Shown piece by piece: positions 1 to 7,852 of a DNA stretch of 24,721 nucleotides. The position numbers were made by a program, and so were the translations under genes. A model generated the notes under the pieces. It was not told where the DNA came from and ran no database searches. It worked only from the letters and a program-made list of their open reading frames with translations. The stretch lies in NCBI GenBank assembly GCA_038118725.1, contig JAYOIK010000074.1, forward strand, positions 1 through 24,721. The letters run 5' to 3'. Source of the stretch: JADHLJ01 sp038118725 (GTDB lineage: Bacteria; Pseudomonadota; Alphaproteobacteria; Thalassobaculales; Thalassobaculaceae). Position 1 is the stretch's first letter. Each line of letters opens with the position of its first letter.

Positions 1-162
1 TTTGATCTTGTGTTCCAGTACGCACCAAACCGAGCATTCCGGGTCGGCGCGGGTATAGGGCGCGGACATCTGCAGGCCCAGGAACAGGAACACCACCGTT
101 AGGAAAATCAGCAATTTAAGGACCGGGCCCGCCAACACGCGTAGCCGTTGCCGTATGTCCAT
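1..162 (-). CDS. N-terminal fragment of a single-pass membrane protein, function unknown
   Basis: The first 54 codons are present, starting at ATG 162-160; the rest lies beyond the left edge. After a basic N-terminus (MDIRQRLR) there is one strongly hydrophobic helix at about residues 14-32, then a periplasmic-looking stretch with two cysteines (ECSVWC, residues 42-47). This suits a signal anchor or uncleaved signal peptide. It lies 79 bp downstream of the flavin oxidoreductase in the same direction and could be the third gene of that operon. A TTG four codons upstream of the ATG is an alternative start. I do not recognise the family. Confidence 0.5.
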   Translation of the reverse strand, partial: MDIRQRLRVLAGPVLKLLIFLTVVFLFLGLQMSAPYTRADPECSVWCVLEHKIK

Positions 163-241
163 GTCCGCTGGATCCAATGCCGCCTCCGCGACCAATATGG
201 GCGAAACGCCGCCTTGAGCTTACGCTATCCGCGCTGAATGT

Positions 242-1237
242 TCAGCTTGAGAAGGCCGGCATGATCTTTTCCGCGAAGATTCGCATCGCGCCCTCCGTCT
301 GGGGCGAGAGCAATACATAGCCGACACCGCCTTCGCGAAGCTTGTGCAACCTGTCGATGATCTCCTCCGGCGAGCCTATCAGCACACCTTCCTCGGTCGC
401 CTTCACCAGATCCTGGTCCGAGACCATGCTGGATTTGGCCTTGCCGTCCCGAAAGGTGCCGTGGGCGTTCATGAAGGTCAACTGGCGGATCCGCGCGGCG
501 ACCGCCGCCTCGCGTTGGCTTGGCGTTTCGGCGATATACAGGGCCCGGGCAACGGCGGCGCCCATTGGGTTCCATTCCCTTTCCGCTCCCTCCAAGGCAC
601 GGCGATAGACCGCGAGCCGCTCCAGCGCCACCTCGACGGTTTGAAACTGATCGAGCAATAGATTGTAACCGCCCTCCGCCGCGTCTCGCAGGGATTGCGG
701 ACGACCGGCGGCCATCCAGAACGGTGGATGCGGATCCTGCACGGTTGCCGGCTCGACCAGAATATCCTCGAACCGCCAGCGCTTTCCGTGATGCGAGAAC
801 CGGCCTTGGGTTGTCCAGGCGGTTCGGATCACGGTCATCGCCTCGTCAAAGCGCTCCGTCGCCTCTTCGATCGGGATGGTGAAGCCCTCGAATTCCGAGA
901 ACCGATAGCCCTTGCCGACACCAAAATCAAAGCGCCCGCCCGACAACAGATCCAGCGTCGCCGCCTGCTCGGCGATCAGCACCGGATTGTGCCATGGAAG
1001 CACCACGACGGCGGTTCCGAGCCGGATACGGCTGGTGCGCGCGGCGAGGAAGGTCAGGAGATTGAGCGACGCCGAAACCTGACCCATGCCGGTGAAGTGA
1101 TGCTCGACCACGAAATTGCCGTGATATCCAAGCGCCTCGGCCTCGATCACCGCGTCGATATAGGCCTCGTAACTGGTCTGATAACCGGTGACATCGCCGC
1201 CGACGGCGCTGATGCCGCCGAACATCCCGAACTTCAT
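242..1237 (-). CDS. LLM-class (luciferase-like) flavin-dependent oxidoreductase
   Basis: This 331-residue protein has the bacterial luciferase-like TIM-barrel layout. Visible are the N-terminal beta strand MKFGMFGG, EHHF at residues 45-48, RIRLGTAVVVLPWHNP at 70-85, and the family's LDLLSGGR..FGVGKG signature at 95-110. Such enzymes use reduced FMN or F420, usually with O2, to oxidise or cleave a small organic substrate; the substrate cannot be read from sequence. The length is normal for a single-domain member. The start is supported by an AAGGG ribosome site about 9 bases upstream. It lies 22 bp after the FAH-family gene on the same strand, so the two are probably co-transcribed, with the monooxygenase product possibly passed to the C-C hydrolase. 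That pairing is inference. Confidence 0.9.
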   Translation of the reverse strand: MKFGMFGGISAVGGDVTGYQTSYEAYIDAVIEAEALGYHGNFVVEHHFTGMGQVSASLNLLTFLAARTSRIRLGTAVVVLPWHNPVLIAEQAATLDLLSGGRFDFGVGKGYRFSEFEGFTIPIEEATERFDEAMTVIRTAWTTQGRFSHHGKRWRFEDILVEPATVQDPHPPFWMAAGRPQSLRDAAEGGYNLLLDQFQTVEVALERLAVYRRALEGAEREWNPMGAAVARALYIAETPSQREAAVAARIRQLTFMNAHGTFRDGKAKSSMVSDQDLVKATEEGVLIGSPEEIIDRLHKLREGGVGYVLLSPQTEGAMRIFAEKIMPAFSS

Positions 1238-1259
1238 GATCCGCGCCCTTTTGCCCGTG

Positions 1260-2042
1260 TCATGCCTCGGCGACGACCGGGTTGCTCAGCACGCCGATGC
1301 CGCTGATCTCGATCTCGCAGACATCGCCGGGTTTCATGTTTTCCGCGTGCCCTTCCGTGCCCATCCAGACCATGTCGCCCGGATAGAGCGTGAGGTACTT
1401 GGACATTTCGCTAATAAAATGGGCGACCCCGAAGATCATGTTGTTGGTGGGAAACCGGATGACCTCGCGACCGTTGAGGCGAACCGTGGTCTCCAAGCCC
1501 TCGAGTTCGACATCGGTTTCGATCCACGGCCCCATCGGCGCGAAGGTATCGGTGTTCTTGGCCCGCCAAAGGGTCCGATCGGCGCGTTGCCAGACCCGCT
1601 CGCTGACATCATTGCCGATTGTGTAGCCGAACACGCAGTCCAGGGCATCGGCCTTGCTGATATTCTTGACCTGCTTGCCGATGATCGCGACGAGCTCCGC
1701 CTCGTATTGAAACTCCTCCGAGGCGTCCTTGGGCTTCACGATCGCGGCGTTGTGGGCGATCAGCGCGTTGTTGGCGCGATAGCCGATATGCGCCTCCTTG
1801 GGGATGTTCGGCTCGCGGTTATTGGCCTTGGCGACCTCGATGACATGTTCGGCGTAGTTCAGCCCCGCCGCGTAGAATGTCTTGGGTTCGAGTGGGATCA
1901 GGAACTTGGCGTCGGCCACGGCGACCGTTCGTCCGGTGCGCGGGCCGAGGTCGAATAGGTCGTCTTCCACCAAATGGATTTTGTCGGCCTCGACTATTCC
2001 GTGAACGGGTGTTCCGTCCACGTCTATTCGCGCGATCCGCAT
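1260..2042 (-). CDS. Fumarylacetoacetate hydrolase (FAH) family protein
   Basis: This 260-residue protein is a FAH-fold hydrolase or decarboxylase. It has the GLNY..H signature at residues 60-66, the metal ligands E114 and E116 (YEAELVAIIGK), GYTIGNDVSER at 139-149 with D145 as third ligand, DTFAPMGPW at 166-173, and the C-terminal GDVCEIEISGIGVLSNPV segment. Relatives act on acylpyruvates, 2-hydroxyhepta-2,4-diene-1,7-dioate or 2,4-diketo-3-deoxy sugar acids using Mg2+ or Mn2+. The exact substrate is unknown. A GGGAG ribosome site lies 7 bases before the ATG. It is the first gene of the minus-strand run with the LLM oxidoreductase and is divergent from the alpha/beta hydrolase at 2192. A role in the non-phosphorylated deoxy-sugar pathway (see SDR and UxaA) is possible but the genes are 15 kb apart. 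Confidence 0.9.
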   Translation of the reverse strand: MRIARIDVDGTPVHGIVEADKIHLVEDDLFDLGPRTGRTVAVADAKFLIPLEPKTFYAAGLNYAEHVIEVAKANNREPNIPKEAHIGYRANNALIAHNAAIVKPKDASEEFQYEAELVAIIGKQVKNISKADALDCVFGYTIGNDVSERVWQRADRTLWRAKNTDTFAPMGPWIETDVELEGLETTVRLNGREVIRFPTNNMIFGVAHFISEMSKYLTLYPGDMVWMGTEGHAENMKPGDVCEIEISGIGVLSNPVVAEA

Positions 2043-2086
2043 GTCGGCTCCCGAATATGGCCTTGAGTATGATGGCCAAGAGTGTG

Positions 2087-2109
2087 TTGACCGCCCATCG
2101 GCGGGTCAA
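2087..2109. promoter_or_regulatory. Inverted repeat in the divergent promoter region, possible operator
   Basis: TTGACCGCC and GGCGGGTCAA face each other across CATC, an inverted repeat with one extra G in the right arm. It sits in the 149-bp gap between the divergent FAH-family gene and the alpha/beta hydrolase, where a repressor or activator dimer could bind. No regulator gene is nearby, so the factor is unknown. Chance occurrence in GC-rich DNA cannot be excluded. Confidence 0.3.
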
Positions 2110-2191
2110 GCGCGATGGAGCTTGATCCGGCTCGGTATTACAGGGACGATGCGCCGCGTTTTGGAATCTCACCAACGGATTGGACGATTGA

Positions 2192-3133
2192 ATGTACGCG
2201 CTCAAGGATTTCGGAAGCTTCCATGTCGGGGGTCGAACCGTCGAGGTGTCGGGTCAACCGACCCAAACCCTGTGGTTCAGCGCGCATATGCCCTACGAGC
2301 ACGATCCGAACGGTGAGTTCCTGATCGAGCAGGTCTATGTGCAGTACTACATTCCCGCAGAGCAGCGTCACCCGCTTCCCTTGGTGCTCTTGCACGGCGG
2401 CGGATTGACGGGTGCCTGTTGGGAGACCACGCCGGACGGCCGGCCCGGTTGGCTGCATGACTTCCTGCGTCAAGGCTTCGCGGTTTATGTGATTGATAAC
2501 GTCGAGCGGGGACGGTCGGGGTTCTGTGCCATTGACCGGATCTGGGACGGCGCGCCGGTCAGTCGAACCCAGGACCAGGCGTGGGATCTGTTTCGCTTCG
2601 GTCGCAAGGAGGATTTCTCGGCCCGCAAGCCGTTCCCGGGACAGCGTTTCCCCTTGGACGCGCTGGAGAATTTCCAAAGGCAATTCGTGCCGCGCTGGAC
2701 CTCGACGTCGGAGCCGCAGATGCGCGGTGTCGGCGCGGCGCTGCAAAGGATCGGGCCCTGCATACTTCTATGTCACAGCCAGGGCGGGTATATCGGCAGC
2801 AACGCCGCTGTCCAAAACGCCGACGTGATCAAGGGTTTCATCAGCGCCGAGGGTTCGGGATGGCCGGAAGACGACATGATCTCACCCGAGACCGTTGGTG
2901 GCAGGCCATGGCTCTTGCTGTTGGGTGACTACATCTCGGAGTCCGAGCGTTGGACGACCGCGCGGGCACAGACCGCCGAGTTCGGCGAGAAGGTGCGGGC
3001 GAACGGCGGGACCGCTGAACTTGTCGAACTGCCGGATGTCGGCTTCCCCGGCGCCACGCACATGTTCATGATGGATGAGCATTCCGCCGAGATCAGCGCC
3101 TGGATCGGGGACTGGGTCCGCCGGAATACCTGA
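2192..3133 (+). CDS. Alpha/beta hydrolase (esterase-like)
   Basis: This 313-residue protein has an alpha/beta-hydrolase core. HGGG (residues 68-71) suits the oxyanion hole, CHSQGG (194-199) is the nucleophile elbow with Ser196, and H290 in GATHMF is the likely catalytic His. The acid may be E220 (ISAEGSG). The long N-terminal beta region (residues 1-60) and the insert at 110-175 are typical of a subfamily of uncharacterised esterases. The first small residue of the usual G-x-S-x-G elbow is Cys here. There is no signal peptide, so it is probably cytoplasmic. The ribosome site before ATG 2192 is weak (GGACGATTGA), making the start the least certain part. It is monocistronic or co-transcribed with the small membrane protein 83 bp downstream. 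Confidence 0.85.
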   Translation: MYALKDFGSFHVGGRTVEVSGQPTQTLWFSAHMPYEHDPNGEFLIEQVYVQYYIPAEQRHPLPLVLLHGGGLTGACWETTPDGRPGWLHDFLRQGFAVYVIDNVERGRSGFCAIDRIWDGAPVSRTQDQAWDLFRFGRKEDFSARKPFPGQRFPLDALENFQRQFVPRWTSTSEPQMRGVGAALQRIGPCILLCHSQGGYIGSNAAVQNADVIKGFISAEGSGWPEDDMISPETVGGRPWLLLLGDYISESERWTTARAQTAEFGEKVRANGGTAELVELPDVGFPGATHMFMMDEHSAEISAWIGDWVRRNT

Positions 3134-3161
3134 ACCGACGCGGGGTAGTTCGCGATCGGGC

Positions 3162-3189
3162 TTGGCGGTAGCCGTTTTTCGAGTAAGCT
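3162..3189 (+). promoter_or_regulatory. Weak sigma-70-like promoter before the small membrane protein
   Basis: TTGGCG (3162-3167) and TAAGCT (3184-3189) are separated by 16 bases and lie 27 bases before the ATG of the 93-residue protein. Both boxes are only partial matches to consensus. Confidence 0.22.
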
Positions 3190-3216
3190 TGGCGGAAAGA
3201 ACGGCGGAGGCGGCCC

Positions 3217-3498
3217 ATGAAATTTCCGCGTACCGACCATCTGGTCCTTCGCATCGGCGGCACGCTGATGGGGGTGTTTTTCCTCGCCGTCGGCTATCTG
3301 ACATTGACCGGGCTGGAGACGGCGGAAGGCGTGACGGCGCCCGACCGTGTCTATTGGTACGGCGTGACGATGATCATCGGTGGGGTTCTGGCCATTGGCT
3401 TCGCTTGGCTCGAACCGCGCCTGGACCAAGTCTATTGCGCGACGCCGAAGCGCTGGTTTCGACGTCGCCCCTATGAGAGAGACAGCGAACCCGGTTAG
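3217..3498 (+). CDS. Small two-helix membrane protein, function unknown
   Basis: This 93-residue protein has two clear hydrophobic helices, at about residues 9-31 and 46-66, joined by a short loop (ETAEGVTAPDR). A basic C-terminal tail (KRWFRRRPYER) places the C-terminus in the cytoplasm by the positive-inside rule. A strong GGAGG ribosome site lies 6 bases before the ATG. I do not recognise the family, and the neighbours give no clear clue. It is followed by 309 bp without a gene, which holds the hairpin at 3596-3644 and otherwise nothing I can name. Confidence 0.72.
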   Translation: MKFPRTDHLVLRIGGTLMGVFFLAVGYLTLTGLETAEGVTAPDRVYWYGVTMIIGGVLAIGFAWLEPRLDQVYCATPKRWFRRRPYERDSEPG

Positions 3499-3595
3499 GC
3501 TTCGGCGCGCGGCCCCCGCATATAGTGCTTTTCGGGCCGATAGACCGAGGACAATCGCCGTAGGATGTTTTTCAGATAACGCATGAGAGTCTTCC

Positions 3596-3644
3596 CTTGC
3601 CGTCATGGAAGCCCTGGCTTCCGATTGGCGATGATCCAGGCAAG
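3596..3644. repeat. Nested palindromic element (REP-like hairpin) in an intergenic region
   Basis: A perfect 7-bp inverted repeat GGAAGCC-CT-GGCTTCC (3607-3622) is nested inside outer arms CTTGCC (3596-3601) and GGCAAG (3639-3644). Between them GTCAT and ATGAT can pair with one G-U. The layout GTCAT...ATCCAG recalls the short palindromic repeats scattered in many proteobacterial genomes. It lies between the small membrane protein and the TauD gene. There is no U-run after it, so it is not a standard terminator. Confidence 0.42.
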
Positions 3645-3807
3645 AAGCGGGCCAAATTCGGGCCGAGGGGAGCGGGCGCTTCCTGCTTGTTTGTGAATTT
3701 GGGTTTTGTGGCATCCCGCGTCCAGGGCGCGCGGTCCGGGATTGTTTCGCGCGGTGAGAAAGGCCAAAATCGGGGACAAGACCTGTCAGCCCCTGGAGCC
3801 CGCCAAA

Positions 3808-4674
3808 ATGTCGAAAATCGAGCTGAAACCACTTTCCGATAGCGTCGGCGCGGAAGTCGGGGGCGTTGATCTTTCCAATCTCGACGACGCCACGTTCTCC
3901 GAAGTAACTCGGGCATTTGATACGCATCATGGTTTGCTGTTCCGCGATCAGAACCTGTCCCCGGATGATCTTGTCGGTTTCAGCCGCCGCTTCGGTGATC
4001 TCGACCACGCGCCGATCATGGAGAACGGCAAGACGGCGGTCGCGGGCTATCCCGAGATCTATATCGTCTCCAACATCAAGGATAACGATGGCAAGGCGAT
4101 CGGCAGTCTCGGTGCCGGCGAGGCGGTTTGGCACACCGATATGTCCTATCTCGAGAACCCGCCGGATATCTCGATGCTCTATGCCTTGGAGGTTCCGCCC
4201 GCCGGTGGCGACACCTCGCTATGCAGCATGGAGGCGGCGCATGATGAGTTGCCGGCGCATCTGCGGGAGAAGGTCGCCGGGCTCTCGATCAAGCATGACG
4301 GGACCTACAATTCCGGCGGTTTCCTGCGCCAGGGGGTGCGCGAGGACAGCGACCCCATGACCTGCGAGGGACAGCCGCATCCGATCGTCTGCGCGCATCC
4401 GAACACGGGACGGCCCGTCCTCTATCTCGGTCGCCGACGGAATGCCTATATCATGGGACTGGAGCGGCAAGAATCCGAGGATCTACTTGACGCACTCTGG
4501 GAGTTCGCGACGCTTCCCCAGTATACCTATACCCACAAGTGGCGGGTCGGAGATCTGCTGATGTGGAACAATCGATCAACCATGCACCGGCGCGAGCCCT
4601 TCGACGCCAACGCGCGGCGCCTCATGCAACGTACCCAGATCAAGGGGGGAAGCCAGCCGCGTCCGGTCGCATAG
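3808..4674 (+). CDS. TauD/TfdA-family 2-oxoglutarate-dependent dioxygenase
   Basis: This 288-residue Fe(II)/2-oxoglutarate dioxygenase has the facial triad H109-x-D111 (WHTDMSY) and H260 (NRSTMHRR), with R271 or R275 (ARRLMQRT) as the 2-oxoglutarate carboxylate anchor. The N-terminal GAEVGGVDLS and the GLLFRDQ segment are typical of TauD/TfdA relatives. These hydroxylate or cleave taurine, 2,4-D, alkyl sulfates and similar anions, so the substrate is open. I chose ATG 3808 rather than in-frame codons upstream because family homology begins at MSKIELKPL and a TGGAG ribosome site lies about 10 bases before it. It stands alone, convergent with the serine hydrolase 25 bp away. Confidence 0.93.
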   Translation: MSKIELKPLSDSVGAEVGGVDLSNLDDATFSEVTRAFDTHHGLLFRDQNLSPDDLVGFSRRFGDLDHAPIMENGKTAVAGYPEIYIVSNIKDNDGKAIGSLGAGEAVWHTDMSYLENPPDISMLYALEVPPAGGDTSLCSMEAAHDELPAHLREKVAGLSIKHDGTYNSGGFLRQGVREDSDPMTCEGQPHPIVCAHPNTGRPVLYLGRRRNAYIMGLERQESEDLLDALWEFATLPQYTYTHKWRVGDLLMWNNRSTMHRREPFDANARRLMQRTQIKGGSQPRPVA

Positions 4675-4699
4675 ATGGTCGCCAGGGCGGTCGTGGGCC

Positions 4700-5821
4700 T
4701 CAGTCCCGGATCGCCGCCATGACCCTTTGGCAAAAGTCGTCGAAGGTTTCCCGCTCTATCCAGCGGACCACCGCGACGAGGTCCAGCTTCGGTTCGATCC
4801 AGATGATGTTGGAGCCGAAGCCGACGGCGCAAAAACCGTCCTTGCCGGCGCTCGATAGGCGTTGGCCGGAGCGGTTGAGCCACCACATGAAGCCATAATC
4901 CTCGTAGACCGAGCACGGCGCGACGGCCTCGCGCATGTAAGCCTCGGACAGCAGGCGCCGGCCGTCCCAAACACCGGCGCGCTGCATCAGCAGGCCAATG
5001 CGCGCTTGATCAAGCGAGTTGATGAAGACGCCGCCGCCCCAGTGCGAGCCGCCCGAAACCGCTTGCATCCGCCGGTCGCCGATCTCCACCCAGGAATTCT
5101 CGTAGCCGTGCCATTCCCAATCCGGCGAGGCGCCGATCGGCTCCATGATCCGTTCTCGAAACAGTTCCGGTAGGGGACGCTTCGCGACACGCATCAACGC
5201 GAGGGACAGGCGGTTCACGCGAACATCGTTATACTCCCAGAAGGAACCCGGCGCGCTGAGTTCGCGCTCCTCGCCCTTGTTAAGGTTCTCCGCCGGGTCC
5301 TTGGCGAGATCCCGGTTGCGGTCGATCACATCGGGCTTGCCCCAAAGCGTCCCTTCCCATTCGCTGGTCTGTTGCAGCAGATGTCGCCAGGTGATCTGGT
5401 GATTGTGTGGCGGCTCGAAGCCTCCATCATCCACCAGGTCCCTGACCGGGGCGTCGAAGTCCGGGATCAGGCCGTCGTCATGCAGCAATCCGGCGCAGAT
5501 CGACAGCAGGCTCTTGGCGACGGAGAAGGTTATGTCGTTCCGCTCCACCGGACCCCATTGGGCAACGATGCGACCGCCGCGCAGGATAAGACCATGTGGG
5601 TCCTCGCGAGGGCGGGTCGGGCCGATGATGTCGCCCCAGGGCGGTGGTTCGGCGAAGGCTCGTTTCTCCGTCAGGGCCTTCAACACGTCGCGATCCATGG
5701 AGGATTCATTGGCGATCGCGTAGTCGACGGCGGCTTGGACGGCGCTGGGGTCCAGGCCTGCGGCGGCTGGTGCCTGGATCTCCCATCCAGCGTTGGCCTT
5801 GGGGAAATAGGGTGTGCTCAT
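4700..5821 (-). CDS. Serine hydrolase of the class C beta-lactamase/esterase family
   Basis: This 373-residue protein belongs to the beta-lactamase-related (PBP4*/EstB-like) group. The catalytic S100-x-x-K103 lies in FSVAKS, and the second motif appears as WEYNDVRVN with Y197. The third motif is probably the SAGKDGF/VGFGSN region near residue 320. No signal peptide is visible, so it is likely cytoplasmic and more probably an esterase, amidase or lactonase than an antibiotic-resistance enzyme. A GAGGAG ribosome site precedes the ATG. It is divergent from the dehalogenase gene with only 76 bp between the starts, so the two may share control. The substrate is unknown. Confidence 0.87.
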   Translation of the reverse strand: MSTPYFPKANAGWEIQAPAAAGLDPSAVQAAVDYAIANESSMDRDVLKALTEKRAFAEPPPWGDIIGPTRPREDPHGLILRGGRIVAQWGPVERNDITFSVAKSLLSICAGLLHDDGLIPDFDAPVRDLVDDGGFEPPHNHQITWRHLLQQTSEWEGTLWGKPDVIDRNRDLAKDPAENLNKGEERELSAPGSFWEYNDVRVNRLSLALMRVAKRPLPELFRERIMEPIGASPDWEWHGYENSWVEIGDRRMQAVSGGSHWGGGVFINSLDQARIGLLMQRAGVWDGRRLLSEAYMREAVAPCSVYEDYGFMWWLNRSGQRLSSAGKDGFCAVGFGSNIIWIEPKLDLVAVVRWIERETFDDFCQRVMAAIRD

Positions 5822-5897
5822 GGGGCTTTCTCCTCGGTGGCGGCAGAGTAAGATGTCGGTGGCGGCACGTCCACCGGATCGCGCGGGAGAAGCAGGT

Positions 5898-6776
5898 ATG
5901 TTCGAGGGTTTCGAGATCAGGAAGGTCGAGACGGGAGAGGCGACGATCCATGTTCGCGTCGGCGGGACGGGGCCGGTGGTGGTTCTGCTGCATGGCTACC
6001 CGCAAAGCGGGGTCTGTTGGCATAAAATCGCGCCGAGCCTGGCTGAACGGTATCGGGTGATCATTCCCGATCTCCGCGGCTATGGCGACAGCGTCGGCCC
6101 GGCGCCGGACGAGGCCAACATGCTCTACTCAAAGCGCGCCATGGCCGGTGATGTCGCGCAGGTGCTCGATGCGTTGTCCGAGGACGGGGCGATGATCGTC
6201 GGCCACGATCGGGGCGGGCGGGTCGCGTATCGCTTCGCGCTGGACCATCCCGAGAGAACGCGCAAGCTCGCGGTCCTGGATATGGTGCCCACCTCCGAGA
6301 CCTGGGAGCGCATGGTCGCGGCGGAGGCCATCGCGGCCTATCACTGGCCGTTTCTCGCCCAGGGCAACGGGTTGCCGGAACGCATGATCGGTCATGATCC
6401 CGACGATTATCTGCGCCATACGCTGAATTCATGGACCCGGGTGAAGGACTGCTTCACCGAGGCGGCCATGGCGGAGTATCTACGGTGCTTCGCGAAACCC
6501 TCGGTGATCGCCGCTTGCTGCGCCGACTATCGGGCCGGCGCCACCGTGGATTGGGAAATCGACCGCGCGGACGCGGAGGCCGGCGGGAAGATCGCCTGTC
6601 CGCTATTGGCGCTGTGGGGCCAGCGACCGGGCCGGGAGAAATCGAAAAGCCTGGAGATCTGGGGTGCCTGGTGCGCGGGACCGGTGTCCGGTGGGCCGAT
6701 CGATAGCGGCCATTTCCTGGCCGAGGAGAACCCGACCGCCACGCTCGCCGCCTTGTCCGATTTTCTCGCCGATTGA
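5898..6776 (+). CDS. Haloacetate (fluoroacetate-type) dehalogenase, alpha/beta-hydrolase fold
   Basis: This 292-residue protein carries every residue known from the fluoroacetate dehalogenase of Rhodopseudomonas palustris, at near-constant spacing. The nucleophile is D104 in GHDRGGR and R105/R108 fit carboxylate binding. D128 (VLDMVP) and H272 (DSGHF) complete the triad; H149-W150 (AYHWPF) and Y211 (ADYRA) fit the halide pocket. The family hydrolyses haloacetates to glycolate; whether fluoride, chloride or a different carboxylate is used here is inferred. ATG 5898 follows an AGCAGG ribosome site; in-frame codons upstream add sequence without homology. The cupin gene starts 47 bp downstream, probably in the same transcript. 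Confidence 0.88.
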   Translation: MFEGFEIRKVETGEATIHVRVGGTGPVVVLLHGYPQSGVCWHKIAPSLAERYRVIIPDLRGYGDSVGPAPDEANMLYSKRAMAGDVAQVLDALSEDGAMIVGHDRGGRVAYRFALDHPERTRKLAVLDMVPTSETWERMVAAEAIAAYHWPFLAQGNGLPERMIGHDPDDYLRHTLNSWTRVKDCFTEAAMAEYLRCFAKPSVIAACCADYRAGATVDWEIDRADAEAGGKIACPLLALWGQRPGREKSKSLEIWGAWCAGPVSGGPIDSGHFLAEENPTATLAALSDFLAD

Positions 6777-6823
6777 CACCACGGTGGCGCGCGGCGACCG
6801 ATAAACCAAATTAGGAGGCGCAT

Positions 6824-7255
6824 ATGTCAGATGCCAAACCCAAGGATCACGGCCCGGTTTATTTCCATCAGGATGATATGGAATGGGAGACCCTGCGGTT
6901 CCCGGGCCAGCACTCAAAGATGGTCTTTCATCCTTCCGAAGAGGCGCCGACCCAGCCGAATTCCGGTTTCGTGAGATACGAAGCGGGGGCCCATCATCCC
7001 AGGCATCGCCATGATTTCGCGCAGGTCTGGTATGTGCTCGAGGGTGAATTCACCATCGGCGAACGCAAGATCGGGCCGGGCACCGTGGTCTATCACGCCG
7101 ACCCGCATTACGAGGAGGATCTGTCGACCGAAACCGGCGGCTTGATGTTCTTCGTGCAATATCAGGGCCCGACCACCGGCGGGCGCCCGATCTATGACGG
7201 TCGCTTCAACATGGCCGAGCGAAAGCCGCTATCCGAGGAAAATCTCGAGGTTTGA
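6824..7255 (+). CDS. Small cupin-domain protein
   Basis: This 143-residue single-domain cupin contains the first cupin motif around residues 55-75. H61 and H63 are ligands, but Gln67 stands where the usual Glu would be. H91 and H95 (VVYHADPHYEED) lie in the second motif. It may bind a metal weakly or differently from standard cupin dioxygenases. An excellent TAGGAGG ribosome site lies 6 bases before the ATG. It follows the dehalogenase by 47 bp on the same strand and probably works with it, for example as isomerase, lyase or sensor. This role is inference. Its stop is only 6 bp from the convergent GNAT gene. Confidence 0.87.
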   Translation: MSDAKPKDHGPVYFHQDDMEWETLRFPGQHSKMVFHPSEEAPTQPNSGFVRYEAGAHHPRHRHDFAQVWYVLEGEFTIGERKIGPGTVVYHADPHYEEDLSTETGGLMFFVQYQGPTTGGRPIYDGRFNMAERKPLSEENLEV

Positions 7256-7261
7256 CACCGG

Positions 7262-7768
7262 TTAGCGCCGCCTCTCGAAGCGTTGCTCCGTGACCTCGAC
7301 GCCCCAGGTGGTATCGGGATGTTCGGAGACAAGTGCGAATCCATGGGCCTCGTAGAGATGGCGCGCGGCGTCCAAGCCCTTGAAGGTATCCAGATAGACC
7401 AGGGCGAAACCAACTTCGTCGCAGAACGACATCGCCTCGGTCATGAGCCGCCGGCCGATACCGGTGCCGCGCGCCTTGTCCGAAGTAATGAACCAGCGCA
7501 AATGGGCTTCATTCGCGCTGGTCTCGGAGCCGTCAATGGTAATCGAGGCAAGCAGATGACCGCCGCGCCGGGCCGCTAGAAAAAGATCACGGGCGGGGTC
7601 CATCCGCGGTATGAACTCGGCCATGCCGGCGGCGACCTTGGCCTCGAAATACGGCCCGAAGCCCCATTCCCGGGCATAGTAACGACCATGTAGCGAGACC
7701 ACTTGACCAAGTGTTCCCGGCGCCCAACCGGTGATGCTGATCCCTTGGGGCTCTGAAGCGGCGGCCAT
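7262..7768 (-). CDS. GNAT-family N-acetyltransferase
   Basis: This 168-residue acyltransferase has the acetyl-CoA-binding motif A at residues 99-109 (ARGTGIGRRLM) preceded by the LRWFITSDK strand. The C-terminal DTFKGLDAARHLYEAHGF segment is typical of GNAT proteins, including those fused to MarR regulators. The acceptor substrate is unknown. The frame stays open far upstream, but GNAT homology starts near MAAASEPQGI. The ATG at 7768-7766 has a TTGGAG ribosome site about 11 bases before it, so the longer reading is rejected. It is divergent from the ureohydrolase gene with 84 bp between the starts. Confidence 0.87.
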   Translation of the reverse strand: MAAASEPQGISITGWAPGTLGQVVSLHGRYYAREWGFGPYFEAKVAAGMAEFIPRMDPARDLFLAARRGGHLLASITIDGSETSANEAHLRWFITSDKARGTGIGRRLMTEAMSFCDEVGFALVYLDTFKGLDAARHLYEAHGFALVSEHPDTTWGVEVTEQRFERRR

Positions 7769-7852
7769 GGCTAACTCCAAGTTGTGGCGCAACGTTGAAG
7801 TTGTCAGTATAGCTTGAGGCCGATCCGAACGCTTGCTTGAAGGGAGGCCCCG

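Noticed and set aside
2138..2746. Long minus-strand reading frame inside the alpha/beta hydrolase gene
   Set aside because: Antisense shadow common in high-GC DNA, with no recognisable motif.
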